Of a stretch of DNA of 64,000 nt, positions 44,007-53,205 are shown piece by piece. How positions within the stretch are numbered: position 1 is the stretch's first letter; every line of letters starts with the position of its first letter. The DNA is from QNBT01 sp964563335 (GTDB lineage Bacteria; Planctomycetota; Phycisphaerae; Sedimentisphaerales; Anaerohalosphaeraceae): assembly GCA_964563335.1 (NCBI GenBank), contig CAZLWL010000001.1:14762-78761 (forward strand), in the 5' to 3' direction. Under the pieces are notes generated by a model. That model made no database searches, was not told where the DNA came from, and worked only from the letters and a program-made list of their open reading frames with translations. The position numbers were made by a program, and so were the translations under genes.

Positions 44007-45258
44007 ATTTCTTCTTTTCACTTACCACCTTTGCAGGGTTCATGACTCGGCCCATAAAGAGTATGCTGCCAGAACGATTGTCCCTGACCAAAAATATGAA
44101 AGGCCGGTCCGCACGAAATACCACCGGCGGGGAAGGGATGCTTGTTAACTGCATTCCCACCCCCGTAGCCGCCGCGGCCTCGGTTCCCTCCTCATCTACC
44201 GCGACAAAGGCCTTGTGAATCACATTTGAAATAAAAAGACTTTTATCGCCCGTGATACCTGAGAAATCCGCCGGAGGCAAACTGAAAGCATCGGGCATCC
44301 CCATCGCCTTAAGATGACCGGCCAATTCAAATTTTGTGCTCACTTCAAATTTCGGCAAAGCCACCACAACTTCTTGCTTGCGCAGTCCTCTCAGCCATTT
44401 TTTCAGTGTAAGCGATTTTTCCAGCTCAGCCAGTCCGCCTACTTGACGAGGCAACAGCACTACCATACTCAATTCCTGCCCTTCATAAGGTAGGTCGAGT
44501 ACCTGTAATTCGGCGCCGGCCCAGTATCCGAATCTTTCCTTTATATGCATCATTGGCACTGTAACTTGTTTGCCCCTCGTTAGCTCGAAAGGTTCATCTT
44601 CCGTCCTTTTCTTGTCAAATTGGTTGGCCCAGTTGCCTTTGAAGTATATAGCGTTGGTCAGGACCAGGCGCGTGAGTGTGCTCAGGACCCCGGGCTGAAT
44701 GAGGTCCTTGATTTTGTCGCGGGTCTTTTCTTCCACCCAGGCATTGATAGTCCGGCGAGCCTTTTCAGTCCGCCCGGCAAAGTCAACTTCTTTCAGCCCC
44801 GCGCCGTAACTTTCCTCCGTCAGCCCTGAGAACTCTTTAAGGAAATTGTAGCCGGCCTGTCCCCACAACGCATTAGCGACACTAAGTTCGTATCCACCCC
44901 TTTCACCACCCTCATTCAGTTGCTTTTCCAACTCGCCGAACGACTTATGCAGCTCGGCCTGTGGCAACGTAAAATGCAGCACCTCGGCCATCTGCTTTTC
45001 GGTCAGGCCGCGGGCTCCCGCCCAGGTCATCGCCAAAGCAGTCGAAATACTGTAAGGGGAAAAGAACAGATTGCCGCCGTCCTTTTTAATCTTGGGGTCA
45101 TCCTTAAGTTTCGCATAAAGGTCGAACGCAAACTCGCTATTGCCCCCGACAACGGTCTTCATGTCGTCCTGCGGCCCTTTCGTCAGGGCTTGTACCAATG
45201 GAGTCGCGCTTGAAAATATCCCAAATACAACCACGCAAAATGTAAGATATCTAATCAT
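43999..45258 (-). CDS. Secreted serpin (serine protease inhibitor)
   Basis: 419 residues with a signal peptide (MIRYLTFCVVVFGIFSSATPLVQA). The serpin fold is clear: NLFFSPYSISTALAMTWAGA, LVLTNAIYFKGNW, and at the end VDEEGTEAAAATGV, the canonical inhibitory hinge with small residues, then RPFIFLVRDNRSGSILFMGRV. By comparison with alpha-1-antitrypsin the P1-P1' bond falls near T-S in QLTSIPSPP, give or take one residue, so a chymotrypsin- or elastase-like target is more plausible than trypsin. It acts outside the cytoplasm. AAAGGAG before the ATG. It heads the operon with bioB. Confidence 0.9.
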   Translation of the reverse strand: MIRYLTFCVVVFGIFSSATPLVQALTKGPQDDMKTVVGGNSEFAFDLYAKLKDDPKIKKDGGNLFFSPYSISTALAMTWAGARGLTEKQMAEVLHFTLPQAELHKSFGELEKQLNEGGERGGYELSVANALWGQAGYNFLKEFSGLTEESYGAGLKEVDFAGRTEKARRTINAWVEEKTRDKIKDLIQPGVLSTLTRLVLTNAIYFKGNWANQFDKKRTEDEPFELTRGKQVTVPMMHIKERFGYWAGAELQVLDLPYEGQELSMVVLLPRQVGGLAELEKSLTLKKWLRGLRKQEVVVALPKFEVSTKFELAGHLKAMGMPDAFSLPPADFSGITGDKSLFISNVIHKAFVAVDEEGTEAAAATGVGMQLTSIPSPPVVFRADRPFIFLVRDNRSGSILFMGRVMNPAKVVSEKKKYE

Positions 45259-45287
45259 ATACTACTTCTCCTTTCCGGCTGCCAATT

Positions 45288-45803
45288 TTACGCCAATAAC
45301 AGTTCTCTTGCCGGTATCGCAAACTCCCTGAACTTCGCCGCGGGCAGCGTAACGGTCTGCCACTTCGGGCTGCGGACCTTCATGAACTCCCTGTAGTCGT
45401 CGAGCTTGACGGCATAGAACATATACCGGTCTTGGTCGAAATCGTAAACCTCCCTGCCGTCGGCCTCAACATCAACATTCTCGAATTCGTACGCGAAGAT
45501 AAACACCGCCTCAAAACCATCCGCAAAAACCTGCTCCCACCTTATAAGCCCTCGGACATCCTCCATCGTAACCCAGCATTCCAGCCCGGCTAATGCCGCG
45601 AGACTTTTGCCCTTGAACTTTCTGCCCTTGACCTCCGCTATCACCGGACTCGAACCAGCCGGATACAACAAAAAGTCAAAGCTCTTAATCCTGCTGCGGG
45701 CGAAAATCCTCCGCTTTTGCTGGTCAACCACTACATACTGAACACGATTCTCGATAAGCCAGTTCTCGAACACCTGCTCATAATTGGTCAGCCGGACAGC
45801 CAT
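45288..45803 (-). CDS. HYExAFE family protein (PD-(D/E)xK fold)
   Basis: The ATG at 45803 begins MAVRLTNYEQVFENWLIENR, a version of the HYExAFE motif (here NYEQVFE) that names this planctomycete family; the frame upstream to 45848 looks non-coding. SFDFLLYPAGSSPVIAEVKGRKF has the D...ExK arrangement of the restriction-endonuclease-like fold, so it may bind or cut nucleic acid. 171 residues, cytoplasmic. The start of the opposite-strand ftsK gene is about 240 bp away. Function unknown in the family. Confidence 0.72.
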   Translation of the reverse strand: MAVRLTNYEQVFENWLIENRVQYVVVDQQKRRIFARSRIKSFDFLLYPAGSSPVIAEVKGRKFKGKSLAALAGLECWVTMEDVRGLIRWEQVFADGFEAVFIFAYEFENVDVEADGREVYDFDQDRYMFYAVKLDDYREFMKVRSPKWQTVTLPAAKFREFAIPARELLLA

Positions 45804-46044
45804 ACGCCTAAGCCTATTGATTTTCCACCCGCTGTCAAGCCATATCACAACACACGCAATGCGAACCGATGGCCGTTATAAGCCGCATTTTACCCGGCAT
45901 TTGGCCCGTTTGCTCACCCGCCAAAGAGCGGCGTATTTGTACAGGAAAACGGTCCGAATGGCCGATAAACAATAAAAGCTGCCAAAAGCTAAGAGGCACA
46001 ATCAAAGTGATAGGCCAATAATAAATAAAACAGGAAACAAGCGA

Positions 46045-48483
46045 GTGGTCAAGCAGACGAATCTGTACAAAACGGCATTTGGGGTGATTGGGCTGGTAGT
46101 GTGTATGTTTGTGCTGTGCAGTTGTCTGTCGTTCAATATCGCCGACGCCCCAAGTCAATACGCCTGGCCGCACAACGAGCCGGCGGCGAACTGGTGCGGC
46201 TCAATTGGTGCATTTCTGGCATACTACTTCATGTACTACTTCGGGCCGGGTTTGTTTGTGCTGCTGATAGTTGCAGCGGCCGCGATGGCAACTGTGCTTG
46301 CCGGTGCAAGGGTAAGTCAGCCGATACTTCGGGCGGCCGGTCTGGTGATGTTGGTTACTGCGGCTTCGAGCACCTGGAATCTATTGTGGCCGACCCAGCC
46401 GATCTGGCCCTACACGGCGGGTAGCTTCCCTCTGGGTAACGGAGGTGTGCTTGGCATCGCCGTGGCAAACTTCCTCATGAGCCATGTAGCCGTTCTGGGC
46501 ACTTCCATAATTATCGGCTGCGGATGGACTGTCGGAGCGATACTCCTGGCGGACAGCATTGTGCTTGCTTTGGCCCGCTGGTTCGGAGCGGGCATATTAA
46601 AAACTGTGGGCCTGGCCGTACCGGCATGGTCCGCAGCCCGGCAGCATTCCAGGGCAATGGCCGAGATTTGGAAAAAGCTCAGCGAAAGACAAAAGCAGCA
46701 CAAACGAAAAATTCCGCTCGTTTCACGCAGGCCGGATGCGAAATTGGAAAGGCTCGTCGAGCCTTACGAAACTATTACTCAGTACGGCGAACACCTCCCC
46801 GACGACGAGTACACTGAACCTGGGCCTCAGACCGACCGTGCAAAGGAGGCAGAACCCGTTAAGGCGCCCCCACCCCAACCGGCAAAGGCCGCCCCTTATG
46901 TGCCGGCCAATTACGAGGATTATGAACTGCCTCCGCTGGATTTGCTCAGAGTACCGGAGTACGGCTTCGCGGCGATCCAGGAAAAGATGGTGGAGCGAAA
47001 GGCCAAGGCCCTGGAGAACCTCTTGGCGGAGTTCGGTGTGAACGCCAACGTCGTCAACGCGGAACCCGGCCCCGCAATTACAATGTATGAACTCGAGTTG
47101 GCCCCGGGCATTAAGGTCAGCCAGATATCGAATCTTGCCAATGATATGGCCAGGGCATTGGGAGCAATATCCGTGCGGGTGGTTGCTCCCCTTGCAGGCA
47201 GACATACAATAGGTATTGAGGTCCCGAACAATCAGCGCGAGATAGTGCGGATAAAAGACCTCATCCAGCGCGCCGGCTCAAAACCACAGCGAATGCAGAT
47301 TCCGCTGTTTTTAGGCAAGAGTTCATCGGGCGAGGTCTTGACCACGAATCTTGGCTCGATGCCACATCTGCTTATCGCCGGAACCACAGGCTCCGGCAAG
47401 AGCGTATGTATCAACAGTATCATCACAAGTGTACTTTTGACAAAGCGTCCCAACGAGGTGAAGCTGATCCTGGTCGACCCGAAGATGGTCGAGATGACCG
47501 TGTTCGAGACTATTCCACATCTGATGTGCCCGATAGTAACCGATATCAGCCGGGCTGAGCAGATACTAAAATGGGCTACGACAAAGATGGATGAGCGTTA
47601 TGAGCTGCTGGCTGAGGCTGGAGTCAGGAATATTGACTCCTACAATAAACTCGGCCCGGAAGAGATTATCCGGCGGTTCCAGCCGTCAACGCCCGAAGAA
47701 GAAGCCAAAATTCCGAAAAAAATGCCGCACATCATCATCATTATTGACGAGCTTGCAGACCTGATGATGACCGCCGCCAAGGAGATTGAGGCCTACATCG
47801 TGCGGCTCGCACAGAAAAGCAGGGCCATTGGTATTCACCTTGTAGTGGCCACCCAAAGACCTCAGGCGACAGTTGTTACGGGGCTTATAAAGAGCAACAT
47901 GCCCGCCAGGATAAGTTTCAGGGTCGCTTCGAAAATGGACAGCAGAATTATCCTGGACCAGAACGGCGGCGAGACGCTGCTGGGCGAGGGTGACATGCTG
48001 TTTCTAAGACCCGGCACCAGCGACCTTGTCCGCGCACAGGGGGCGTTTGTTGATGACGGCGAGGTGCGAAAAATAGCAAAGCATTTGAAAACCGTTGCTC
48101 TGCCGCAGTTCCACCCTGAACTGATGCAGCTTAACAGGGTTGACACCTCCGATGCAGCTAAGGATGAATTGTTTGACGACGCGGTTCGGATGGTCCTGGA
48201 GACAAAACGCGGAAGTGTTTCGCTGCTTCAGCGCCGCCTCAGCGTAGGTTACGCCCGTGCATCGCGAATGATTGAGATGATGGCCGTGTCGGGAATTCTC
48301 GGTGAATATAAGGGCAGCCAGGCCCGCGAGGTAACGATGACATTCAAAGAATATGAGCGGATGAAAGAGCAGATGGCGGCCGACGCTGCGGCCCATTACG
48401 CCGACCTGACAGATGAGGATATCGACGAAGAATACGCCGGCGTCACTGACTCGGCCGATGACGAAAGTGAAGAAGATTTTTAG
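46045..48483 (+). CDS. ftsK: DNA translocase FtsK
   Basis: 812 residues. The N-terminal ~180 residues hold four hydrophobic segments for the inner membrane at the division site; residues ~190-300 form a short proline-rich linker (KAPPPQPAKAAPYVPANY); then comes the RecA-like motor with Walker A GTTGSGKS near 448-455, HIIIIIDELADLMMT as Walker B, and ATQRPQATVVTGLIKSNMPARISFRV. The C-terminal gamma winged helix (RGSVSLLQRRLSVGYARASRMIEMM, ~712-775) should read KOPS-like sites. GTG start eight bases after AGGAAA. The tail past the gamma domain is acidic. It clears DNA from the septum. Confidence 0.95.
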   Translation: MVKQTNLYKTAFGVIGLVVCMFVLCSCLSFNIADAPSQYAWPHNEPAANWCGSIGAFLAYYFMYYFGPGLFVLLIVAAAAMATVLAGARVSQPILRAAGLVMLVTAASSTWNLLWPTQPIWPYTAGSFPLGNGGVLGIAVANFLMSHVAVLGTSIIIGCGWTVGAILLADSIVLALARWFGAGILKTVGLAVPAWSAARQHSRAMAEIWKKLSERQKQHKRKIPLVSRRPDAKLERLVEPYETITQYGEHLPDDEYTEPGPQTDRAKEAEPVKAPPPQPAKAAPYVPANYEDYELPPLDLLRVPEYGFAAIQEKMVERKAKALENLLAEFGVNANVVNAEPGPAITMYELELAPGIKVSQISNLANDMARALGAISVRVVAPLAGRHTIGIEVPNNQREIVRIKDLIQRAGSKPQRMQIPLFLGKSSSGEVLTTNLGSMPHLLIAGTTGSGKSVCINSIITSVLLTKRPNEVKLILVDPKMVEMTVFETIPHLMCPIVTDISRAEQILKWATTKMDERYELLAEAGVRNIDSYNKLGPEEIIRRFQPSTPEEEAKIPKKMPHIIIIIDELADLMMTAAKEIEAYIVRLAQKSRAIGIHLVVATQRPQATVVTGLIKSNMPARISFRVASKMDSRIILDQNGGETLLGEGDMLFLRPGTSDLVRAQGAFVDDGEVRKIAKHLKTVALPQFHPELMQLNRVDTSDAAKDELFDDAVRMVLETKRGSVSLLQRRLSVGYARASRMIEMMAVSGILGEYKGSQAREVTMTFKEYERMKEQMAADAAAHYADLTDEDIDEEYAGVTDSADDESEEDF

Positions 48484-48597
48484 CTCCCCTCCTCCCACAT
48501 TCTCCCTGACAGCAGGGCGGACACATTTCCCGCGGGTACGGTAGTTTTTTTATGGCAGCCTTTTAAACTTTCACTGGCTTGGTCTTAGTATGTAATT

Positions 48598-48742
48598 GTC
48601 ATTCTGAACAACGTGCACACAAACGTTATTCTGAGTCCCGATACATCGGGACACACAAATGTCATTCTGAGCGGAACGAAGTGAAGCGAAGAATCTCCGG
48701 CTTGCAAATGGGTGAGATTCTTCGGCTACGCCTCAGAATGAC
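48598..48742. repeat. REP-like cluster of GTCATTCTGAG palindromes
   Basis: Half-copies start at 48598, 48625 and 48661. The last forms a full imperfect inverted repeat: GTCATTCTGAGCGGAACGAA (48661-48680) onward pairs with GAGATTCTTCGG...CTCAGAATGAC (48714-48742). Between the half-copies TCCCGA-taca-TCGGGA (48636-48651) is a perfect small palindrome. It is in the gap between ftsK and the DUF6263-like gene; similar dispersed units are widespread in environmental bacteria. Confidence 0.75.
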
Positions 48743-48940
48743 AAATGCAGCCTCAAATCCTTCCTCTGGACAGATTGCATACCCGCTGGTAATATAGCCC
48801 GTGCCGTCGAACCCACTCTAAAATCACAGGCACCGGCAGTATGGTTTTTCGGGCAATACGGTCGAAAACCGCTAAGTAATCGGAGTTTAGAGGCAAAAAA
48901 AGGATGTGAAAAGTAATACTACTCTTAGGAGAAACCGAAG

Positions 48941-49906
48941 ATGACTTTGAAAAAAAGCGTATTGATGAGTTTAGTGATTGTCTTAACACTGGGGGCAATT
49001 GTCTCGGATGTTTATTCAGCCGGGGAGAAGTTTGACTTAAAACTAAAGCTCAAAAAGGGGCAGAAGTTTGGTCTGAAGATAGTTACCGACCAGAAGATGT
49101 CGCAGACCATGATGGACCAGCAGCAGAAAATGAATCAGATGACCGCTATTGGAATGAGCTTTGAGGTGTTGGATGTCGATGACAACGGAAATATGTCGAT
49201 AAAGACCACCTACCAGAACATTCATACCAGGATGGAAGGACCGATGGGTGTGATGGAATATGATTCCACAAAGCCTCAGCAGCCCGGAGCGGACAATCCG
49301 ATGTCGGCAATGTACAAGGCTATGTTAGGCCAGAGCTTTGTAATGAAGCTCTCACCGAAGGGCCAAATACTCGAGATCAAAGGCATGGATGAGATGATCG
49401 AAAAGATGATTGATAAAATGGCCACCGACGAGGCCATGAAGCAACAAATGAAAGAAATGATGAAGAACTTTATCAACGAAGACAAGATGAAGGAAACCAG
49501 CGGCGCCATGGTGGCGGCACTTCCCCAAAAGCCTGTAGGTATCGGCGATTCGTGGACAAACAAGATTAGTGTAGCGATAGGATTTCCAATGGAGATAGAT
49601 ACTACCAACACACTGACCCATCATAAAGAGGGAATTATTACCATTCAGACAAATGCCAATATCGAGACGGGTGATGATGCAAAAACAACCGCGATGGGAC
49701 CCATGAAGATGACCATGAAGATGAAGGGCGCCCAGAAAGGAACTATCCAGATAGATGCGGCAACCGGCTGGATAGTTCGCAGTAAGACGGATGTCAACTT
49801 TACCGGCGAGTTCAAAACGGAGCCTAACGAGCAGATGCCGCAGCCCATGACAATACCCATAGCACTTGAAGGTGTCACTACTGTTGAGCCGATGGCGGTA
49901 AAGTGA
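48941..49906 (+). CDS. Secreted DUF6263-like protein, methionine-rich
   Basis: A 321-residue protein with a signal peptide (MTLKKSVLMSLVIVLTLGAIVSDVYSA) and a mature part unusually rich in methionine (MDEMIEKMIDKMATDEAMKQ). The overall pattern, KLKLKKGQKFGLKIVTDQKM at the start and GPMKMTMKMKGAQKGTIQID with a DAATGWIVRSKTDVNFTGEF end, matches DUF6263-type exported proteins, whose function is unknown. AGGAG ribosome site. Probably periplasmic or surface-bound. Confidence 0.65.
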   Translation: MTLKKSVLMSLVIVLTLGAIVSDVYSAGEKFDLKLKLKKGQKFGLKIVTDQKMSQTMMDQQQKMNQMTAIGMSFEVLDVDDNGNMSIKTTYQNIHTRMEGPMGVMEYDSTKPQQPGADNPMSAMYKAMLGQSFVMKLSPKGQILEIKGMDEMIEKMIDKMATDEAMKQQMKEMMKNFINEDKMKETSGAMVAALPQKPVGIGDSWTNKISVAIGFPMEIDTTNTLTHHKEGIITIQTNANIETGDDAKTTAMGPMKMTMKMKGAQKGTIQIDAATGWIVRSKTDVNFTGEFKTEPNEQMPQPMTIPIALEGVTTVEPMAVK

Positions 49907-49949
49907 TCGCTCGCTCTGCGAAGACGCGGTTTGAGTTTGTGGAGCCGGC

Positions 49950-50762
49950 GTGATAACTTTCATCAGACAATTGATAGCGGCGCCCTTGCGGGTTCTGCTG
50001 TGGATATGCGGCTTTGTGCCTGTGTTCGACCGCCTGCGACTGATGGAACTGATATGGGCACTTAGCACTGACCCCGCAGATGCGGTAGCCGTTTTGACCC
50101 TGACAGCGGCCGCAAAAGGTATGGACGCCGCGCGCTCTCGCGCTGAAAAGATGTTCACCGCTCGTCCTGATGCACAAATAGCGGCGACGATGGGATGGCT
50201 CCAGATTCAGCACGCCCGGAACCTCCAGGCAGCGAGCCAATGGCTGAAAAGAGCACGTCAGGCCGATTGTGAGGACGCCCCGCTGCTGGGCCTGGAATTG
50301 TTCTTAAGTGAGCACCTCCCCGAGTATGACACTGAAGAAGTCGCGGCACGGATTTTGGCACGCAACGATTTACCGATGCAGACCACGAGGGATGCCTTGC
50401 TTACCGAGGGACGCAAGTTTCTCAAGCAGCAGCAGTGGACCGAGGCTGAGGCCGTTGCAGACAGGATTTTGGCCGTAGAGGAAAACACCCAGGCCCGATG
50501 GATTAGATGGGTAACTGCCATTGTAAGCGGTGACGATGCTCGCGCCCAGACACAATTATCGATTGCCGGACGTAAGATGACCGATGCCGCAATGCGCGGC
50601 TTTGTAGCGCTGGGATGGCTGTACATGGGCGACACCGAGCGCGCTACCCAGGTCCTGCAGGAAGCTCGCAGCCAGGGTGCCGGCGTCGGGCTTATCAATA
50701 AGGATTTGGACCGGTTCCTGCGAGGCAACATTCAAAAAACAGAAATTACAGAGGTTGATTAG
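49950..50762 (+). CDS. TPR-like helical protein
   Basis: 270 residues starting with GTG 49950 five bases after GGAG. The N-terminal hydrophobic stretch (PLRVLLWICGFVPVF) may be a single membrane anchor. The rest is alpha-helical with tetratricopeptide-like units (AQIAATMGWLQIQHARNLQAA, TEAEAVADRILAVEENTQARW, GWLYMGDTERATQVLQEARSQ). Its stop is directly followed by the start of the M50 protease, so the two are probably made together, the TPR protein perhaps presenting substrates. Confidence 0.6.
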   Translation: MITFIRQLIAAPLRVLLWICGFVPVFDRLRLMELIWALSTDPADAVAVLTLTAAAKGMDAARSRAEKMFTARPDAQIAATMGWLQIQHARNLQAASQWLKRARQADCEDAPLLGLELFLSEHLPEYDTEEVAARILARNDLPMQTTRDALLTEGRKFLKQQQWTEAEAVADRILAVEENTQARWIRWVTAIVSGDDARAQTQLSIAGRKMTDAAMRGFVALGWLYMGDTERATQVLQEARSQGAGVGLINKDLDRFLRGNIQKTEITEVD

Positions 50763-51347
50763 ATGAACTTGATGACGGCTCTATTCTTGCTTCCGGGATT
50801 GATCGTCGGCCTCACCGTTCACGAGGCCGCACATGCCCTGACCGCAAAATGGCTCGGCGACCGAACCAGCGAACGAATGGGCCGGATTAGCTTAAATCCC
50901 CTCCGGCATCTTTCACCCTTGGGAACACTTGCCCTGTTTATTATTGGCTTCGGCTGGGGAAAGCCGGTTATTGTCAACCTGTATAACTTCAAAAGGCCCA
51001 AGCTCTATTATCTGCTCAGTTCCCTGGCGGGGCCGGCGGCTAACCTTGTCCTTTGCGGCGTCTCGCTTGGCCTGCTGTACCTGCACCCGCACTGGTTGAT
51101 ACAATGGATATGCACGTCGGTCTTTTTCATTAACGCCATCTTGGCGTGCGTGAACCTTTTGCCCATACCACCGCTGGACGGCAGTAAGATTTGGCCTTGT
51201 ATCATACCGCGCGCAAAGCCCGTGATTTCGGGAAAATGGACGATGGTCTGGATGGCTGTATTAGTAGTCGCCCTTTATACAGGGGCAATAGGCAAAATCC
51301 TCGGCCCCGTCCTGGGCTTCTTAACTTCCCTCCTGCCGAAAACATAA
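50763..51347 (+). CDS. M50-family site-2-type intramembrane metalloprotease
   Basis: A 194-residue polytopic protein with HEAAH (residues 20-24) in the first segment, the zinc-binding HExxH of S2P-type proteases, and NLLPIPPLDG near 130-140, the second zinc-ligand region. GPAANLVLCGVSLGLL lies between them as usual. No PDZ domain. It starts immediately after the stop of the TPR-like gene (TAG ATG junction). It probably cleaves a membrane-spanning regulator; substrate unknown. Confidence 0.82.
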   Translation: MNLMTALFLLPGLIVGLTVHEAAHALTAKWLGDRTSERMGRISLNPLRHLSPLGTLALFIIGFGWGKPVIVNLYNFKRPKLYYLLSSLAGPAANLVLCGVSLGLLYLHPHWLIQWICTSVFFINAILACVNLLPIPPLDGSKIWPCIIPRAKPVISGKWTMVWMAVLVVALYTGAIGKILGPVLGFLTSLLPKT

Positions 51348-51377
51348 CCGCTCAACGAACAACGGATTCCAGAGGGA

Positions 51378-53183
51378 TTACCTGTGCCGTGTGATGTCCT
51401 TTAGGCGCTGGTCGAAGCCGGGCATATCCCATTGAGCAAAATTGCCGGCCAGTTGTCTTTCCTGCACTTCCGGGTCCAACACAGGCCGCTGGGCTTCGAC
51501 GAGATGCAGCGGGCTAATGTCAAAAAGAATCAGCGCCGATGATATATCCTGCCATGGAAGGTTAAACTCCTTTTTTTTGCCAAGGCATCTGGTCGCAAGT
51601 GCCCGGAACAGTTCATTCTTCGTATAATCGCCTTTGCCATAAAAAACGAGGTAGCGAATCGGCCAGTCTTCGGGCACACACCCCTGCAACACTCTCAAAA
51701 AGTCGGGGCCGGGCAGCGTATTATTCGGCCAGCCACTCACGCGAGGCCCATCCTGTGGAACGCCGATAACAGAAACCGCGGGAAGGGACGAGCCAAAAGT
51801 CGCGTACCATGTGGGACGCCGGGTAAAATAGCTGAAATGAGGCCCAACCTTAAAATCCCTGTTGAATAAAAACCCCGCCTTTTGAGGAAGGCCGTTTGGG
51901 CCGATTGCTTTTAACAGAGTCTTGTCCGTGAAGCGACTTCTTTCCTTAAACTTTGGCTTTATTATGTACAACTGGTTAAGGACAAGCGCTAACAAGACCG
52001 CACCCGCTAAAACCCGTCCCCAAACGGCTGTGTCTTTTTTCAGCAGAACCGTCAAGATTATTGATGCCGCGGAGCCTATAACCACGACGACCAGCGGCAA
52101 AAGTTGATTCATTATGTGCGGGTGCCTTACTGTGTGTGACGGCATAATCAAATACCAGGCCGCCGGAGACACCAAAACGGCCAGAAGTAACGCACCTATA
52201 TAACGCGACATCTTCGGGCAAATCTTCTGTCGCAGGGCAAATATGACGACGGCCAACGCTGAAATAGCGGGCCACGAAAAATAAAAGTACGTCGAGCTGC
52301 GTTCCAACACGGTCTTAGGCACTTTCCTCATAACGTCAAGTCGCTGGACTAAGCCGCCGACATCGCGCTTGGTGAAGCCAAGATTGTCCGCCACCGCAGC
52401 GGACAACCCAACAGCCCAGCAGTTTTGCAAAAAGTGCAGGCCGACCCCCACCAGAGGGGCCGTACCCAACAGCACCAGCAGCCGCCAGCGCCGGCGAATC
52501 TGACCCGTCGCCAGGACATAAATCAATGCAAATACCTGCGGATAAAGAATAAATTCAAAACTTGTCAGTGAGCTGAAAAACAGTATAAGCCAGCAGCCGA
52601 GCCATGTCCCTTTCATCCCACCTTCACCATGAATTCCCCTAAAGAAAAGCAGGAAAAACATCCCCAGGAAAAACATGTTATAGGCATGTGTATGAAGGCT
52701 TATTGCAAACCTGAAAAAAAACAATGTAGTCGCCAAAAAAGCCAGACCGCATACGGCGCCGAAAGGCCCTGTCACACGCCCAAGACCGCGGTACATACAA
52801 ACCGAACCTATAATGAAAAACGTACCGCAGAAAATCCGCATCCATACCAAACTGTGAACGCCGGCTTTTTGCAGCAATCCGTTAATAATGTTGGGCAAGG
52901 GAGGATAGTGAAGATAATACCACGGGCTGTCACTTAACGGGCCGACGTGCTGGACCGGCAGAAAATGCAACCGCATGAAACCATATTTGACAAAGTTCTC
53001 ACCGGACATAAGGACGTTTACGTTGCTTGCGCTGTCCGCCGGCCATAATGTATCGGTCGTGCTCATCACGCATATCGCAATAAACATAACGCCGACAACC
53101 ACAGCCATTCCTGCGTTGCAACGATACCGGAGTTTGTGCTCTTGGGCCGGGAGGCAATCGTTTTGATCAGCAAAATCCCGCAT
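51378..53183 (-). CDS. Polytopic glycosyltransferase (GT39/PMT-like)
   Basis: A 601-residue integral membrane protein with about ten to twelve hydrophobic segments. The early part has a DS-rich luminal loop (TTDTLWPADSASNVNVLMSGENFVKYG) and YYLHYPPLPNIINGLLQ, typical of ArnT/PMT-type enzymes using polyprenyl-phosphate sugars, with the acidic residues in the first loop. GGAAAGG site before the ATG. It ends the minus-strand operon GT9-methyltransferase-this gene, with only 22 bp between the methyltransferase and it. Confidence 0.7.
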   Translation of the reverse strand: MRDFADQNDCLPAQEHKLRYRCNAGMAVVVGVMFIAICVMSTTDTLWPADSASNVNVLMSGENFVKYGFMRLHFLPVQHVGPLSDSPWYYLHYPPLPNIINGLLQKAGVHSLVWMRIFCGTFFIIGSVCMYRGLGRVTGPFGAVCGLAFLATTLFFFRFAISLHTHAYNMFFLGMFFLLFFRGIHGEGGMKGTWLGCWLILFFSSLTSFEFILYPQVFALIYVLATGQIRRRWRLLVLLGTAPLVGVGLHFLQNCWAVGLSAAVADNLGFTKRDVGGLVQRLDVMRKVPKTVLERSSTYFYFSWPAISALAVVIFALRQKICPKMSRYIGALLLAVLVSPAAWYLIMPSHTVRHPHIMNQLLPLVVVVIGSAASIILTVLLKKDTAVWGRVLAGAVLLALVLNQLYIIKPKFKERSRFTDKTLLKAIGPNGLPQKAGFLFNRDFKVGPHFSYFTRRPTWYATFGSSLPAVSVIGVPQDGPRVSGWPNNTLPGPDFLRVLQGCVPEDWPIRYLVFYGKGDYTKNELFRALATRCLGKKKEFNLPWQDISSALILFDISPLHLVEAQRPVLDPEVQERQLAGNFAQWDMPGFDQRLKDITRHR

Positions 53184-53205
53184 TACCTTTCCTTTTTAAC
53201 ATCGA

